The notes: generated by a model not told the origin, from the sequence alone. A stretch of DNA of 64,000 nucleotides from Acidobacteriota bacterium (GCA_029559035.1 JAKQCT010000051.1:1-64000), one strand, 5' to 3'. Numbered from the stretch's first letter, positions 52,375-61,795 are shown. Translations and numbers: made by a program.

Positions 52375-53031
52375 ATGCTGATCTATTCGATAGTAGCTCC
52401 CGAAGAGAGGAACAGCTGGAAGACCGAGGGGCACCCGTTCAACAGGGCGGACCTCCTGGTCTTGGAGTTCGTCCCCGGGACGGATCTAAAGGAGAGGCTC
52501 ATAAGGTCTGAAAAACCCGGCCTTCTCGTACTTGACGAGGCGTGTTTCGGAGGAGAAGCGTCGTCGTTCCTCCGGGACCTCAGGGATATAAGGGCCTGGG
52601 AGGCCGTACATACGGTCATCCTTCTCGGCAGTCACCAGGCGGCGCAGAAGGACGAAGCAGGCCTCACTTTCCTCCGCAAACCGGTCGGGGCGGAAGCTTA
52701 CGAAACGCTTGTAAAGACGACGAACATAGTGCCTCCGAGGCGGTACCCTCGGAGGGATGTCATGGCTCCATGCGCGATCATAGCCGTGGGCAAAAGGGTG
52801 GACTGCAGGATCAGGGACATCTCCGTCTGCGGCTGCAAGATCGACTACGACGGCGAAATGAATGTCGGCGGGATGGTACAGATAGGATTCTCGTTGAAGT
52901 TCGCCTACAAGACGGTATTCGTCAAAGCCACCGCCAAGGTCGTCAGGGGGATCAAGGGCGGTTACGGGCTTTCCTTCCTGACGATGGAACCGCAGAGCCG
53001 GAGCGTCATAGCGGCGTACGTGAAAGGATGA
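52375..53031 (+). CDS. PilZ-domain protein with degenerate receiver-like N-terminus
   Basis: A 218-residue protein. The N-terminal ~115 residues look like a worn receiver fold (GLLVLDEACFGGEASSFL, VHTVILLGS, FLRKPVG) without a clear phospho-acceptor arrangement. The C-terminal ~100 residues are PilZ-like: RRYPRRDV (RxxxR c-di-GMP motif) and IRDISVCGCKI in place of the usual DxSxxG. It may sense cyclic di-GMP. It lies 43 bases after the DUF4388 protein and one base before the phytoene synthase gene. Confidence 0.8.
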   Translation: MLIYSIVAPEERNSWKTEGHPFNRADLLVLEFVPGTDLKERLIRSEKPGLLVLDEACFGGEASSFLRDLRDIRAWEAVHTVILLGSHQAAQKDEAGLTFLRKPVGAEAYETLVKTTNIVPPRRYPRRDVMAPCAIIAVGKRVDCRIRDISVCGCKIDYDGEMNVGGMVQIGFSLKFAYKTVFVKATAKVVRGIKGGYGLSFLTMEPQSRSVIAAYVKG

Positions 53032-53032
53032 G

Positions 53033-54079
53033 ATGACCCCGAAAGCGGCCGGCGCTTCATGGAAGGTGTGCTTCGATTCCCTGCCGAAGGTATCTAGGAC
53101 CTTCGCCCTTTCCATCTCCAGGCTGAAGGAGCCTCTGAGGAGCCAGGTGTGCGTCTCGTACCTTATATGCAGGATCCTCGACACGATCGAGGACGCGCCG
53201 CTGCTCGACACGGAAAAAAGGCGCGCGCTCATCCTGCCGTTTCTCGAGGATCTCGAAGATGGAAGACTGCCGGGGAAGGCGGTCTTCGGAAAGCACCGCA
53301 CGCTAATTGAAAAATGCGCGTCGGAGAACGATCTTGAACTGCTCATGCGGACCGACGACGTTATAAGGGCTTTCAGCTCGCTCGAGCCCGCGGCCCGCGA
53401 AGCCATCTTCCCGTGGGCGAAGGAGATGGGAGAGGGGATGGTCCTCTATAGCGACAGGATGGGGACCGGGATCAAGACCATCAGGACGCTTAAGGATCTC
53501 GACGAATACTGCTACTACATCGCCGGCACGGTAGGATACATGCTCACCGAGCTTTTTGCGCTCAACTGCCCCGGTATCGACGGCAAACTGGCCGCCGCGC
53601 TCAGGAAGAACGCCAACGATTTCGGCCTCGGCCTCCAGAAGGTGAACATCCTCAAGGACGTGCGCGACGACCTCGGAAGGGGATGGTGCTTCCTGCCGTC
53701 GAAACTGCTGAGAGAGGGCTGCCTGGAGGTTGACGACCTCGGGGACGAGGCGAACTCCCTAAAGGCGGTCGAAGCGCTGAAACCGCTCATGAGAGGGCTC
53801 AGGGGGAACCTCGACAAGGCTTTCGAGTATCTCGTGATGATCCCCGAAGAGGAGCGGGAGGTAAGGCTGTTCCTGTCCACCAGCCTGTTCTTCGCGGGAG
53901 CGACGATGAGCCTTATCGCGAAAAGGAGCAGGTATTTCCTCGCCGGCGAGAAATTGAAGATATCGAGGCTCGAAGTGGCCGCGATACTGCTGAAACTCGA
54001 GAACAGGGCGGGCGACAACACCGCGCTCGAAAAGTTCTGGAAGAAGACCGTCTCCCGCTTCGAAGAATTTCTTCGCTGA
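53033..54079 (+). CDS. Squalene/phytoene synthase-family prenyltransferase
   Basis: A 348-residue trans-isoprenyl diphosphate synthase that couples two prenyl diphosphates head to head. The two Asp-rich motifs are present, DTIED (about 50-54) and KDVRDDLGRG (about 207), with SRTFALSISRL at the N-terminus and YCYYIAGTVGYMLTELF between. HpnC/HpnD-type enzymes belong here too. No desaturase, cyclase or hopanoid genes adjoin it, so the product (squalene, phytoene or other) is undetermined. It begins one base after the PilZ gene. Confidence 0.9.
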   Translation: MTPKAAGASWKVCFDSLPKVSRTFALSISRLKEPLRSQVCVSYLICRILDTIEDAPLLDTEKRRALILPFLEDLEDGRLPGKAVFGKHRTLIEKCASENDLELLMRTDDVIRAFSSLEPAAREAIFPWAKEMGEGMVLYSDRMGTGIKTIRTLKDLDEYCYYIAGTVGYMLTELFALNCPGIDGKLAAALRKNANDFGLGLQKVNILKDVRDDLGRGWCFLPSKLLREGCLEVDDLGDEANSLKAVEALKPLMRGLRGNLDKAFEYLVMIPEEEREVRLFLSTSLFFAGATMSLIAKRSRYFLAGEKLKISRLEVAAILLKLENRAGDNTALEKFWKKTVSRFEEFLR

Positions 54080-54152
54080 AGTGTTTCGGGGCCAACAGGG
54101 AATATTCCGCCGGAAAGTTTCATTTCACTTATCATAAAGGAGCCTTCCAGAA

Positions 54153-55403
54153 ATGAAGAGGTTCGCCTTTATTTTGTTCGCCCTCATGCCGGCGGCCGGA
54201 GCTTATCCTGCCGACAGGTTTATGGACCTCTGGAACTATGCGAGGGAGCACAACCAGGAGGTCCTGGCCGAGAAGCTGGAGCTGCAGGCTCTCCTGAAGG
54301 GACAGGCCGCCGCCGGAACCCTGCCGGACCCGGAGCTTGAATTCGAGGTGATGTCGATAACCGAAAAAAGCGCCTCTCTCAAGGATTACTCGGTCGCGGT
54401 ATCTCAGATGGTGCCGGGCCGGGGTAAGATATCCCTTGAGAAGAAAAGAGCCGCGCTTACCGCCGAAGCACAGGCGGAGAAGGTCGCACTTGCTGAGTCG
54501 CGGCTGGGCGCCGAGCTTTCATCCGCCTACTGGAAGTACCGTGTACTGATCAAGTACGCGGAGATCAACGAGGAAAAACTTTCCGCGATGAAGGGAATCA
54601 GGGACACCGCGCTCGCGTTGGTTTCTTCAAACAAGGCGGGGCTCGCGGACCTCTTGAGAATCGAGGAAGGGATAACCAGGACCGGGGCGGAGCGTACCTC
54701 GCTCACCGCCGAGTCCGAGATCGAAAAGGAGCGGCTGAAGGTCCTTTGCGGCGGGGTTTTGCCGGATCTGGCCCTTGACGACGAGAGAGCCGGGATCGAA
54801 CCCGAGGTCCCGGAGAGAAGCTCTGTTCTCGAACGCCTGGAATCCGCCCCCGCGCTTGCCGTAGCAATGAAGGAGATCGAAATGGCGAGGCTGGAGGAGG
54901 AAGCTTCCTTGAAGGCGAAGAACCCCGACCTGCTGCTTAAAGGCCGTTACAGGCCGAACGATTCCCAGATGGGCGGGGATGGCAGCTTTTCCCTGATGGT
55001 CGGATTCACCCTGCCCTTCCTGAGAGCGAGGTCGAAATACGACCCGTTGATGGAAAGCGCAAAGTTCGGGAGGCTGAAGAGCGAGGAGGTCGCGAAATAT
55101 GAAAGGATTAAGCTCGCAGGGGAGATCGACTCTCTTCTGAAGGAGCTGGTCAGGGAAAAGGAACTCATGAACTCTTACGAAAGGCTGGGGACACAGGCGG
55201 AAGCGGCGTTCAAGAGCTCCCTGTCCGATTATGTTTCCGGAAGGGGCGACCTTACCGCCCTGCTAGATACACTGGATTCGGTTTTTGAGGCAAGGGAACT
55301 TGCCTTTTCCGCGCGATCGTCATTCATGGAAAAAAAGACAAGGCTGGCCTTCCTGACCGGTATCGACGACGGTTCAGGGAACGGATCGGAGCAAAAAAGA
55401 TGA
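54153..55403 (+). CDS. TolC/CusC-type outer-membrane efflux protein
   Basis: A 416-residue protein with a signal peptide (~1-20) and the long amphipathic helices of outer-membrane efflux factors (LEKLELQALLKGQAAAGTLPDPELEF; later SALRGEIDSLLKELVREKEL pattern). Two OEP repeats are discernible. It is the first gene of the Cus-like operon and would form the outer-membrane channel with the following adaptor and RND pump. Its stop overlaps the adaptor start by four bases (ATGA). Confidence 0.9.
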   Translation: MKRFAFILFALMPAAGAYPADRFMDLWNYAREHNQEVLAEKLELQALLKGQAAAGTLPDPELEFEVMSITEKSASLKDYSVAVSQMVPGRGKISLEKKRAALTAEAQAEKVALAESRLGAELSSAYWKYRVLIKYAEINEEKLSAMKGIRDTALALVSSNKAGLADLLRIEEGITRTGAERTSLTAESEIEKERLKVLCGGVLPDLALDDERAGIEPEVPERSSVLERLESAPALAVAMKEIEMARLEEEASLKAKNPDLLLKGRYRPNDSQMGGDGSFSLMVGFTLPFLRARSKYDPLMESAKFGRLKSEEVAKYERIKLAGEIDSLLKELVREKELMNSYERLGTQAEAAFKSSLSDYVSGRGDLTALLDTLDSVFEARELAFSARSSFMEKKTRLAFLTGIDDGSGNGSEQKR

Positions 55404-56731
55404 AGAAGTCCGCCGCGCTTTTCCCGCTTGTACTGTTGATCCTCCTGGCCCTGGTTGCCTGTGGGGACGGAAAGAAGGATGGCGGTGAGAAATTCACCTG
55501 CCCCATGCACCCGGATGTCATTTCCGACAGGAAGGGGAGCTGCCCGGTGTGCGGAATGGACCTTGTGCCGGTCAGGAAAGAGACGGAAGAAAAGGAATCT
55601 TCAAAATACTTCTGCCCGATGCACCCGGACGTGGTTTCAGAAAAAAAGGCAAGCTGTCCGATATGCGGCATGGACCTGGTTCCAGCAAAGAAGGAAGAGG
55701 GAGGCCCGGAACCGGACAGCCGCGGCGAAAATGCCCCGGGCAAGGCATCGCTGAAGCTTTCTGAGGGGAAAAGGAAGCTTCTCGGGGTGACGACGGGCAA
55801 AGTAAAGAAAAAGGCTCTTTCGGGAGAACTGCGAGTTTCAGCGAGGGTCTCCTTCGACGAGAGAAGGCAGCAGGTTGTTTCGACCAGGTTCTCCGGCTGG
55901 GTAGAGAAGCTCCACGCCGGGTTCGTCGGAATGAAGGTCGGGAAGGGCGATCCTCTTTTCGAGATCTACAGTGAAGACCTTTACGCGGCTCAGGGCGAGC
56001 TTCTCTCCGCCGAGGGCTACGCCGCCGCGGTGAAAGGGGCCGGGGTTTCGGGCGGGGAGATTCTTGACGCCGCCAGAAAAAAGCTGAGGCTGATGGGCGT
56101 CTGCGATGAGGAGATCGACGAAACTCTCAGGAAAGGCGAGATAAGAAGGACCATGACCGTCAGGTCGGGAGTGTTGGGATTCATCGTTGAAAAAAACGTG
56201 GTCCAGGGGCAGAAGGTGGAAGCGGGGTCCCCGCTTATGAAGGTCGTGGACCTCTCGGAGGTCTGGGTGATGGCCGACGTTTACGAAAAGGATGCGTCGC
56301 TCGTCTCGAATGGAATGGCCGCGAAGGTTTATCTTCCCGCCTATCCGGGCAGGACGTTCGACGGTAAGGTCGGTTATATCGGCCCGATGCTCGATCCTTC
56401 CAGCAGGACCTTTTCGGTCAGAGTGGAAGTGCCAAACCGGGACGGCCTGCTGAAACCCGAGATGTACGGAGAAGCGGTCTTTCCCGCGCCGCTGGGCGAA
56501 GTGCTCGCGGTTCCCGCTTCCGCCGTCATACAGACAGGAAGGTCCGCCTACGCTTTCGTGGTGGAAGGAGAGCGATTCGTCCCCAGGGAGCTTTCCCTCG
56601 GCAGGAAGGGAGGGGATTATTACGAAGTTACGGGAGGTTTGGAGGACGGTGATGAGATCGTAACCTCCGCGAATTTTCTTCTTGATTCGGAATCCTCCCT
56701 GAAAGCCCTTGTCGAAGGGCGGGTGGACTGA
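55400..56731 (+). CDS. CusB-like efflux adaptor lipoprotein with two heavy-metal-binding domains
   Basis: A 443-residue membrane-fusion protein. The signal peptide ends in a lipobox LVAC (Cys21). Two tandem heavy-metal-binding motifs follow, FTCPMHPDVISD ... CPVCGMDLVP and YFCPMHPDVVSE ... CPICGMDLVP (residues ~32-98), each with Cys/Met/His ligands. Then come the HlyD-type barrel-sandwich and beta-barrel domains (SGWVEKLHAGFVGMKVGKGDPLF, MTVRSGVLGFIVEKNVVQG, VEVPNRDGLLKPEMYGEA). It links the RND pump to the outer-membrane channel; the duplicated metal domain is unusual. Confidence 0.93.
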   Translation: MKKSAALFPLVLLILLALVACGDGKKDGGEKFTCPMHPDVISDRKGSCPVCGMDLVPVRKETEEKESSKYFCPMHPDVVSEKKASCPICGMDLVPAKKEEGGPEPDSRGENAPGKASLKLSEGKRKLLGVTTGKVKKKALSGELRVSARVSFDERRQQVVSTRFSGWVEKLHAGFVGMKVGKGDPLFEIYSEDLYAAQGELLSAEGYAAAVKGAGVSGGEILDAARKKLRLMGVCDEEIDETLRKGEIRRTMTVRSGVLGFIVEKNVVQGQKVEAGSPLMKVVDLSEVWVMADVYEKDASLVSNGMAAKVYLPAYPGRTFDGKVGYIGPMLDPSSRTFSVRVEVPNRDGLLKPEMYGEAVFPAPLGEVLAVPASAVIQTGRSAYAFVVEGERFVPRELSLGRKGGDYYEVTGGLEDGDEIVTSANFLLDSESSLKALVEGRVD

Positions 56732-56738
56732 CCCGGAG

Positions 56739-59700
56739 ATGCTCAGGAAACTTGTCGTATTTTCGGCGGAAAACAGGCTCCTGGTCGTATTCGTGACGCT
56801 CTGCGCGGTCCTGATCGCGTTCTACTGCCTCAGGAACATCAGGATGGACGCGATACCCGACCTCTCCGATACTCAGGTGATCGTTTACAGCAGGTGGGAC
56901 AGAAACCCGGACATCATGGAGGACCAGGTAACCTACCCGATCATCTCGGCGCTTCTCGGCGCGCCCAAGGTCAAGGCCATCAGGGGTTATTCGGATTTCG
57001 GCTTTTCGTACATCTATGTGATATTCGAGGACGGAACGGACATCTACTGGGCCCGGAGCAGGGTCCTTGAATACCTTTCGAAGATACAGGGCAGGCTTCC
57101 CGAAGGAGTGAATACCGAGATAGGCCCGGACGCCACGGGCGTCGGATGGGTTTACCAGTACGCGGTAGTGGACAGGCAGAACAAGCACGACCCCTCTTTC
57201 GTGCGGAGCTACCAGGATTTCTTCCTGAAATACGCCCTCCAGAGCGTCCGCGGGGTCGCCGAGGTGGCGACCATCGGCGGTTTTGAAAAACAGTACCAGG
57301 TTACAGTCGATCCCGACGCTCTCAAAAGCCGCGGCGTCGCGATCCATGAGGTCTTTTCCGCGCTGAAGGAGGGCAACAGGGACACCGGCGGGAGGCTGCT
57401 CGAGATCTCCGGCAAGGAGTTCATGGTCCGGACCAAGGGCTACATCCGCGGTATACGGGAAATTGAGGACACTGTGATCAAGACCTCCCCGTCGGGAACT
57501 CCAGTTTATGTCAAGAATGTGGCGAGCGTGGCTATCGGCCCCCAGATCAGGCGCGGGGCGCTCGACCTGGACGGAGAAGGCGACGCGGTGGGCGGGATAG
57601 TCGTGATGCGCCACAACGAAAACGCCCTCGAGGTTATCGAAAGGGTCAAGGAGAGGATAAAGGAGATATCGGGTTCACTGCCCGAAGGCCTCGAGATAAA
57701 GGAAACCTACGACCGCTCCGAACTGATAATCGATTCCATCTCGACGCTTAGGAAAGAGCTTATCGTGGAGATGATCATCGTAAGCCTCGTCATACTGCTC
57801 TTCCTGTGGCATTTCCCCTCGGCATTCGTTCCCATCCTGACAATTCCCATCTCGGTCCTCCTGGCCTTCATACCTATGTATCTTCTTGGCATCACTTCGA
57901 ACATCATGAGCATTTCCGGGATCGCCATCTCGATAGGGGTGCTGGTCGACGGAGCGATTATCGAGGTGGAGAACGCCTACAAGAAACTGGAGGCGTGGGA
58001 AAAGGAGGGAAGAAAAGGAGACTTCCACGAGGTAAGGCTGGCGGCCCTCCTCGAAGTCGTCCCTTCCGTGTTCTTCTCCCTTCTGGTGATAGCGGTCTCG
58101 TTCCTGCCGGTATTCACTCTGGTGGCGGAGGAGGGAAGGATGTTCAGGCCGCTTGCCTGGACAAAGACCCTTACGATCCTCATCGCGACCCTGCTGGCGG
58201 TGACGCTCGACCCGGCCGTAAGGATGCTTTTCACAAGGATGGAGCCCTTCAGCTTCAGGCCGGCGCTCCTTTCCAGGATGGCGTCGTCTCTTTTCGTGGG
58301 GAGATACTACGAGGAAGAGAAGCACCCGGTGAGCAGGATCCTTTTCGCGCTCTATGACAAACCGTGCAGGTTCGTCCTCAAGCACCCGAAGAGCGTCATC
58401 GCCGCCGCGGGGATCGCCGTATTTCTTACAGTGCCTGTTTACATGAAGCTCGGGACCGAGTTCATGCCTCCCCTGAACGAGGGGACGATACTCTACATGC
58501 CGACTACCCTGCCGTCGATCTCCATAGGCGAGGCTTCCGAGCTTCTCAGAAAACAGGACAGGATATTGAAGTCATTCCCCGAGGTGGTGACTGTCTTCGG
58601 TAAAGCCGGAAGGGCGGACACTTCGACCGACCCGGCGCCCCTTTCGATGATGGAGACGACCGTTGTCCTCAAGCCAAGGGGAGAATGGAGGGAAAAAGAA
58701 AGATGGTATTCGGGTTTCGCCCCCGAGTTCGCGAAAAGGATACTGCGCCATTTCTGGTGGGACAGGATAACCTACGACGAACTCATAGCTGAAATGAACT
58801 CTGCCCTGGATTTCCCGGGCAACATCAACGCCTTCACCATGCCGATCAAGGGAAGGATAGACATGCTCTCGACGGGGGTGAGGACTCCCGTGGGCATAAA
58901 GATCCTCGGCAACGACCTTGCCGAGATAGAAGAACTCGGAAAGAGGCTCGAGTCCGCGGTCGGCGGGGTGGAAGGGACAAGGAGTGTTTTTTACGAAAGG
59001 ACAACCGGCGGATACTTCGTTGACATCGTTCCCGACAGGCTCAAGATGGCAAGGTACGGAGTGAGGATCGAGGATGTCAACGCGACGGTCGAAATGGCGA
59101 TGGGCGGAGAAACAGCTTCAGAGACCGTTGAGGGACGGGAGCGTTACAGCATCAACGTCCGCTATCCTCGCGGCCTCAGGAGCGGGATCGAGGAGATAGG
59201 AGAGATCCTTCTCATGACCCCGGGCGGGGCTCAGATACCTCTCGGAGAGGTGGCCCAGGTGAAGCTTGCCTACGGCCCCAGCATGATAAGGGACGAGAAC
59301 GGGAAGCTGGCGGGCTATGTGTTCGTCGATATCGAGGGAAGGGACGTGGGATCCTACGTAAAGGAGATGAAGGCACGGATCGGTAGCGAGGTCAAGCTTC
59401 CTGCAGGCTACTACCTGATTTACAGCGGGCAGTACGAGAACATGGTAAGAGTTAGGGAGAGGCTCAAGATAATACTCCCTGTGACGATCCTTTTGATCTT
59501 CCTTCTCCTCTATGCGAATACGAGATCTGGGTTCAAGACGGTGCTGGTCATGCTGGCCGTGCCTTTTTCACTGATCGGCGCGGTCCTGCTGATGTGGTTC
59601 CTCGGATACAACGTCTCCATAGCGAGCTGGGTCGGCATGATAGCGTTGATGGGGCTCGACGCCGAAACGGGGGTCTTCATGCTTCTGTTCCTGGATCTCT

Positions 59701-59990
59701 CCTACAAGGAATACGTAGAGAAAGGGAAACTCAGGAACATCGCGGACCTAAGGGAGGCGATCGTTCACGGCGCGGTAAAGAGGATCAGACCGAAGATGAT
59801 GACAGTGTGCGCCGCGGCGCTCGGCCTTATGCCGATCCTCTGGAGCATCGGGACAGGGTCGGACATGATGAAGAGGGTCGCGGCCCCGATGGTGGGCGGG
59901 CTCTTCACCTCTTTTATCCTGGAACTCCTGGTCTATCCTCCCATGTATCTTCTCTGGAAGGCAGGGACTGTGCGAGAGGACGGGGAATAA
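56739..59990 (+). CDS. cusA: CusA-like heavy-metal RND efflux pump
   Basis: A 1083-residue inner-membrane proton antiporter of the HME-RND class with twelve TM segments and two large periplasmic loops. It shares RIDMLSTG, DPAPLSMMETT, GETVEGRERYSINVRYP and ARYGVRIEDVN regions with E. coli CusA; of the three CusA copper methionines, the equivalents in SMMETT and IDMLSTG are kept while the ARYGM position is Val. This favours Cu(I)/Ag(I) export over Zn/Co but is not proof. I choose the ATG at 56739; a TTG at 56709 would overlap the adaptor gene. It ends 41 bases before the YHS gene. Confidence 0.94.
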   Translation: MLRKLVVFSAENRLLVVFVTLCAVLIAFYCLRNIRMDAIPDLSDTQVIVYSRWDRNPDIMEDQVTYPIISALLGAPKVKAIRGYSDFGFSYIYVIFEDGTDIYWARSRVLEYLSKIQGRLPEGVNTEIGPDATGVGWVYQYAVVDRQNKHDPSFVRSYQDFFLKYALQSVRGVAEVATIGGFEKQYQVTVDPDALKSRGVAIHEVFSALKEGNRDTGGRLLEISGKEFMVRTKGYIRGIREIEDTVIKTSPSGTPVYVKNVASVAIGPQIRRGALDLDGEGDAVGGIVVMRHNENALEVIERVKERIKEISGSLPEGLEIKETYDRSELIIDSISTLRKELIVEMIIVSLVILLFLWHFPSAFVPILTIPISVLLAFIPMYLLGITSNIMSISGIAISIGVLVDGAIIEVENAYKKLEAWEKEGRKGDFHEVRLAALLEVVPSVFFSLLVIAVSFLPVFTLVAEEGRMFRPLAWTKTLTILIATLLAVTLDPAVRMLFTRMEPFSFRPALLSRMASSLFVGRYYEEEKHPVSRILFALYDKPCRFVLKHPKSVIAAAGIAVFLTVPVYMKLGTEFMPPLNEGTILYMPTTLPSISIGEASELLRKQDRILKSFPEVVTVFGKAGRADTSTDPAPLSMMETTVVLKPRGEWREKERWYSGFAPEFAKRILRHFWWDRITYDELIAEMNSALDFPGNINAFTMPIKGRIDMLSTGVRTPVGIKILGNDLAEIEELGKRLESAVGGVEGTRSVFYERTTGGYFVDIVPDRLKMARYGVRIEDVNATVEMAMGGETASETVEGRERYSINVRYPRGLRSGIEEIGEILLMTPGGAQIPLGEVAQVKLAYGPSMIRDENGKLAGYVFVDIEGRDVGSYVKEMKARIGSEVKLPAGYYLIYSGQYENMVRVRERLKIILPVTILLIFLLLYANTRSGFKTVLVMLAVPFSLIGAVLLMWFLGYNVSIASWVGMIALMGLDAETGVFMLLFLDLSYKEYVEKGKLRNIADLREAIVHGAVKRIRPKMMTVCAAALGLMPILWSIGTGSDMMKRVAAPMVGGLFTSFILELLVYPPMYLLWKAGTVREDGE

Positions 59991-60031
59991 TATTCCCGGC
60001 CGGATGTTCTGCAATCATAGGAGGTGGCAAG

Positions 60032-60427
60032 ATGATCAAGTTGATTCTGGCCGCACTGCTTACGATGGCCGCTCTATCCGTTTTCGCGAAGGATCCCGGA
60101 CTTAGACAACAAACCCTCTGCCCCGTCACCGGAGAAAAGATAGTCAAGAACGCCTACCTCGATTACCAGGGCCAGCGTATATATTTCTGCTGCAAGGGGT
60201 GCATCTCCAAGTTCCAGGCCGAACCGGAGAAGTACATGGAAAAGTTCGAAAAGGACGGCATTCTTCTTGAGAACGTGCAGAAAAAAGACCCGATCTGCAA
60301 CATGGAGATCACGGACAGGAAGATAAAACGGGATTACAAGGGCAGGAGAGTGTTCTTCTGCTCCGATTACTGCGCCAAGGAGTTCGACAAGGACCCCAAG
60401 GCCGCGCTGGAAAAAATGTCAAAATAG
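60032..60427 (+). CDS. Exported double-YHS-domain metal-binding protein
   Basis: A 131-residue protein with a signal peptide (~1-19) and two YHS-type modules: CPVTGEKIVKNAYLDYQG with YFCCKGCISKF, and CNMEITDRKIKRDYKG with FFCSDYCAKEF. YHS domains bind copper or other soft metals and are found in metal-handling proteins. As last gene of the Cus-type operon it may act as a periplasmic metal carrier feeding the pump (inference). GGAGGTG precedes the ATG at 60032; the longer upstream frame overlaps cusA and is not real. A terminator follows. Confidence 0.9.
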   Translation: MIKLILAALLTMAALSVFAKDPGLRQQTLCPVTGEKIVKNAYLDYQGQRIYFCCKGCISKFQAEPEKYMEKFEKDGILLENVQKKDPICNMEITDRKIKRDYKGRRVFFCSDYCAKEFDKDPKAALEKMSK

Positions 60428-60462
60428 CGATCTCTTCCTTTTCTCTCAGTGACCTCCTTGAA

Positions 60463-60494
60463 GGGACGCGGGCTGCCGCGTCCCTTGTCTTTTT
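60463..60494 (+). terminator. Rho-independent terminator of the metal-efflux operon
   Basis: Nine-pair stem GGGACGCGG/CCGCGTCCC with GCTG loop followed by TTGTCTTTTT, 36 bases after the YHS gene. Confidence 0.9.
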
Positions 60495-60512
60495 CAGGCA
60501 TAGACCTCAGTC

Positions 60513-60541
60513 TTGACAGCCGCCCCGAATGGTGGTTTTAT
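60513..60541 (+). promoter_or_regulatory. Putative sigma-70 promoter of the ankyrin-repeat gene
   Basis: TTGACA at 60513-60518, 17-base spacer, TTTTAT at 60536-60541, about 55 bases before the ATG. Confidence 0.55.
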
Positions 60542-60595
60542 AAGACCAGAAAAAGGTAAGGTTGCAAGGGCCTTTTGGAGAAAAGGGAGGCGCTC

Positions 60596-61795
60596 ATGTC
60601 CGGGAAGAACATGGACGGAAGGACCGCTCTGATGGAGGCGGCCGCGTCCGGCAGGCTCGAGGAATGCGAAAAACTGATAGCCGGAGGCGCGGACGTCAAC
60701 GAAAAGAACATGTCGGCGTCCGTTTTCGAGAACGGGACCGCGCTCATGTACGCCTCGGCGGGAGGCCACGACGAAGCGTGCCTGCTTCTCATCCGAAGCG
60801 GCGCGAGGGTTGACGAGAAGGACGCCAACGGCAGGATCGCGCTGATGAGGGCGGCCGAGGCGGGCAACGCGGAAATATGCAGCCTGCTCATTCTGAACGA
60901 GGCGGATGTCAACGCCGAGGACGATTCGTGGAGGACTGCGCTCATGAACGCCGCGAAGCGCGGCTACTGCGAGGTGTGCAAAGTTCTGATAGAGGCCGGC
61001 GCCGATCTGAACGCCAACGACGATCATGGCCAGACCGCTCTCATAAAGGCGGCCGGGCAGGGGCAGAGGAGCGTCTGCGAACTGCTGATCTCGAAGGGCG
61101 CGGAGATGAACGAAAGGGATGGCAAGGGCCACACGGCCCTGATGCTCGCGGCGGAGAGGGGCAGGAGGGAGACCTGCGACCTGCTCATAGCCAAGGGCGC
61201 GGACCTCAAGGCGAAGGACGTGAGGGGAGGAACTCTCCTCATGGCCGCGGCGAAGGGCGGAATGAGAGACCTGTGCGAGTACCTTATCTCGAAGGGAGCG
61301 GAGGTCAACGAGAAAGACTCGATAGGCTCGACCGCCCTCATCAGCGCCGCGAGGAAGGGACACCTCGACATCTGTGAACTTCTCGTCTCCAGGGGCGCCG
61401 AGATCGACGCGCGCGACGACCAGAAAAGGACAGCCCTGGGAGAAGCATCCTGGCAGGGCTACAGGCGGGTGATCCACATGCTTTTCCTCAAAGGCGCCGA
61501 CATCAACGCGGTGGACAACGAGGGAAAGACCGCGCTCATGAAGGCGGCGTGGCACGGACACAGGAACCTCTGCAAGCTTTTGATCTCCAAGGGCGCGGAC
61601 ATAAACGCCGAGGACAACTCGGGCGACACGGCCCTCATAATAGCGGCGTGGCACGGCCACAGGGAGGTGTGCGAGCTCCTCATCTCCAAGGGGGCGAGGG
61701 TGAACGCCATGAACCGCGACTACAAGACCGCCCTCGACTGCACGAGAGACGATGAGATCAAGACTCTGCTCCGCGATTCGGGCGCCAAGAAATAG
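60596..61795 (+). CDS. Ankyrin-repeat protein with eleven full repeats
   Basis: A 399-residue soluble protein made almost entirely of 33-residue ankyrin repeats: eleven TALM.AA...G...C.LLI.KGAD.N..D units plus a partial cap. The repeats are very regular and close to consensus, suggesting internal duplication. No signal peptide, membrane segment or second domain is visible, so it probably acts by binding a cytoplasmic partner. I choose ATG 60596, preceded by GGGAGG five bases away, not the upstream TTG. It is flanked by a terminator and by a separate promoter for the next gene. Confidence 0.93.
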   Translation: MSGKNMDGRTALMEAAASGRLEECEKLIAGGADVNEKNMSASVFENGTALMYASAGGHDEACLLLIRSGARVDEKDANGRIALMRAAEAGNAEICSLLILNEADVNAEDDSWRTALMNAAKRGYCEVCKVLIEAGADLNANDDHGQTALIKAAGQGQRSVCELLISKGAEMNERDGKGHTALMLAAERGRRETCDLLIAKGADLKAKDVRGGTLLMAAAKGGMRDLCEYLISKGAEVNEKDSIGSTALISAARKGHLDICELLVSRGAEIDARDDQKRTALGEASWQGYRRVIHMLFLKGADINAVDNEGKTALMKAAWHGHRNLCKLLISKGADINAEDNSGDTALIIAAWHGHREVCELLISKGARVNAMNRDYKTALDCTRDDEIKTLLRDSGAKK

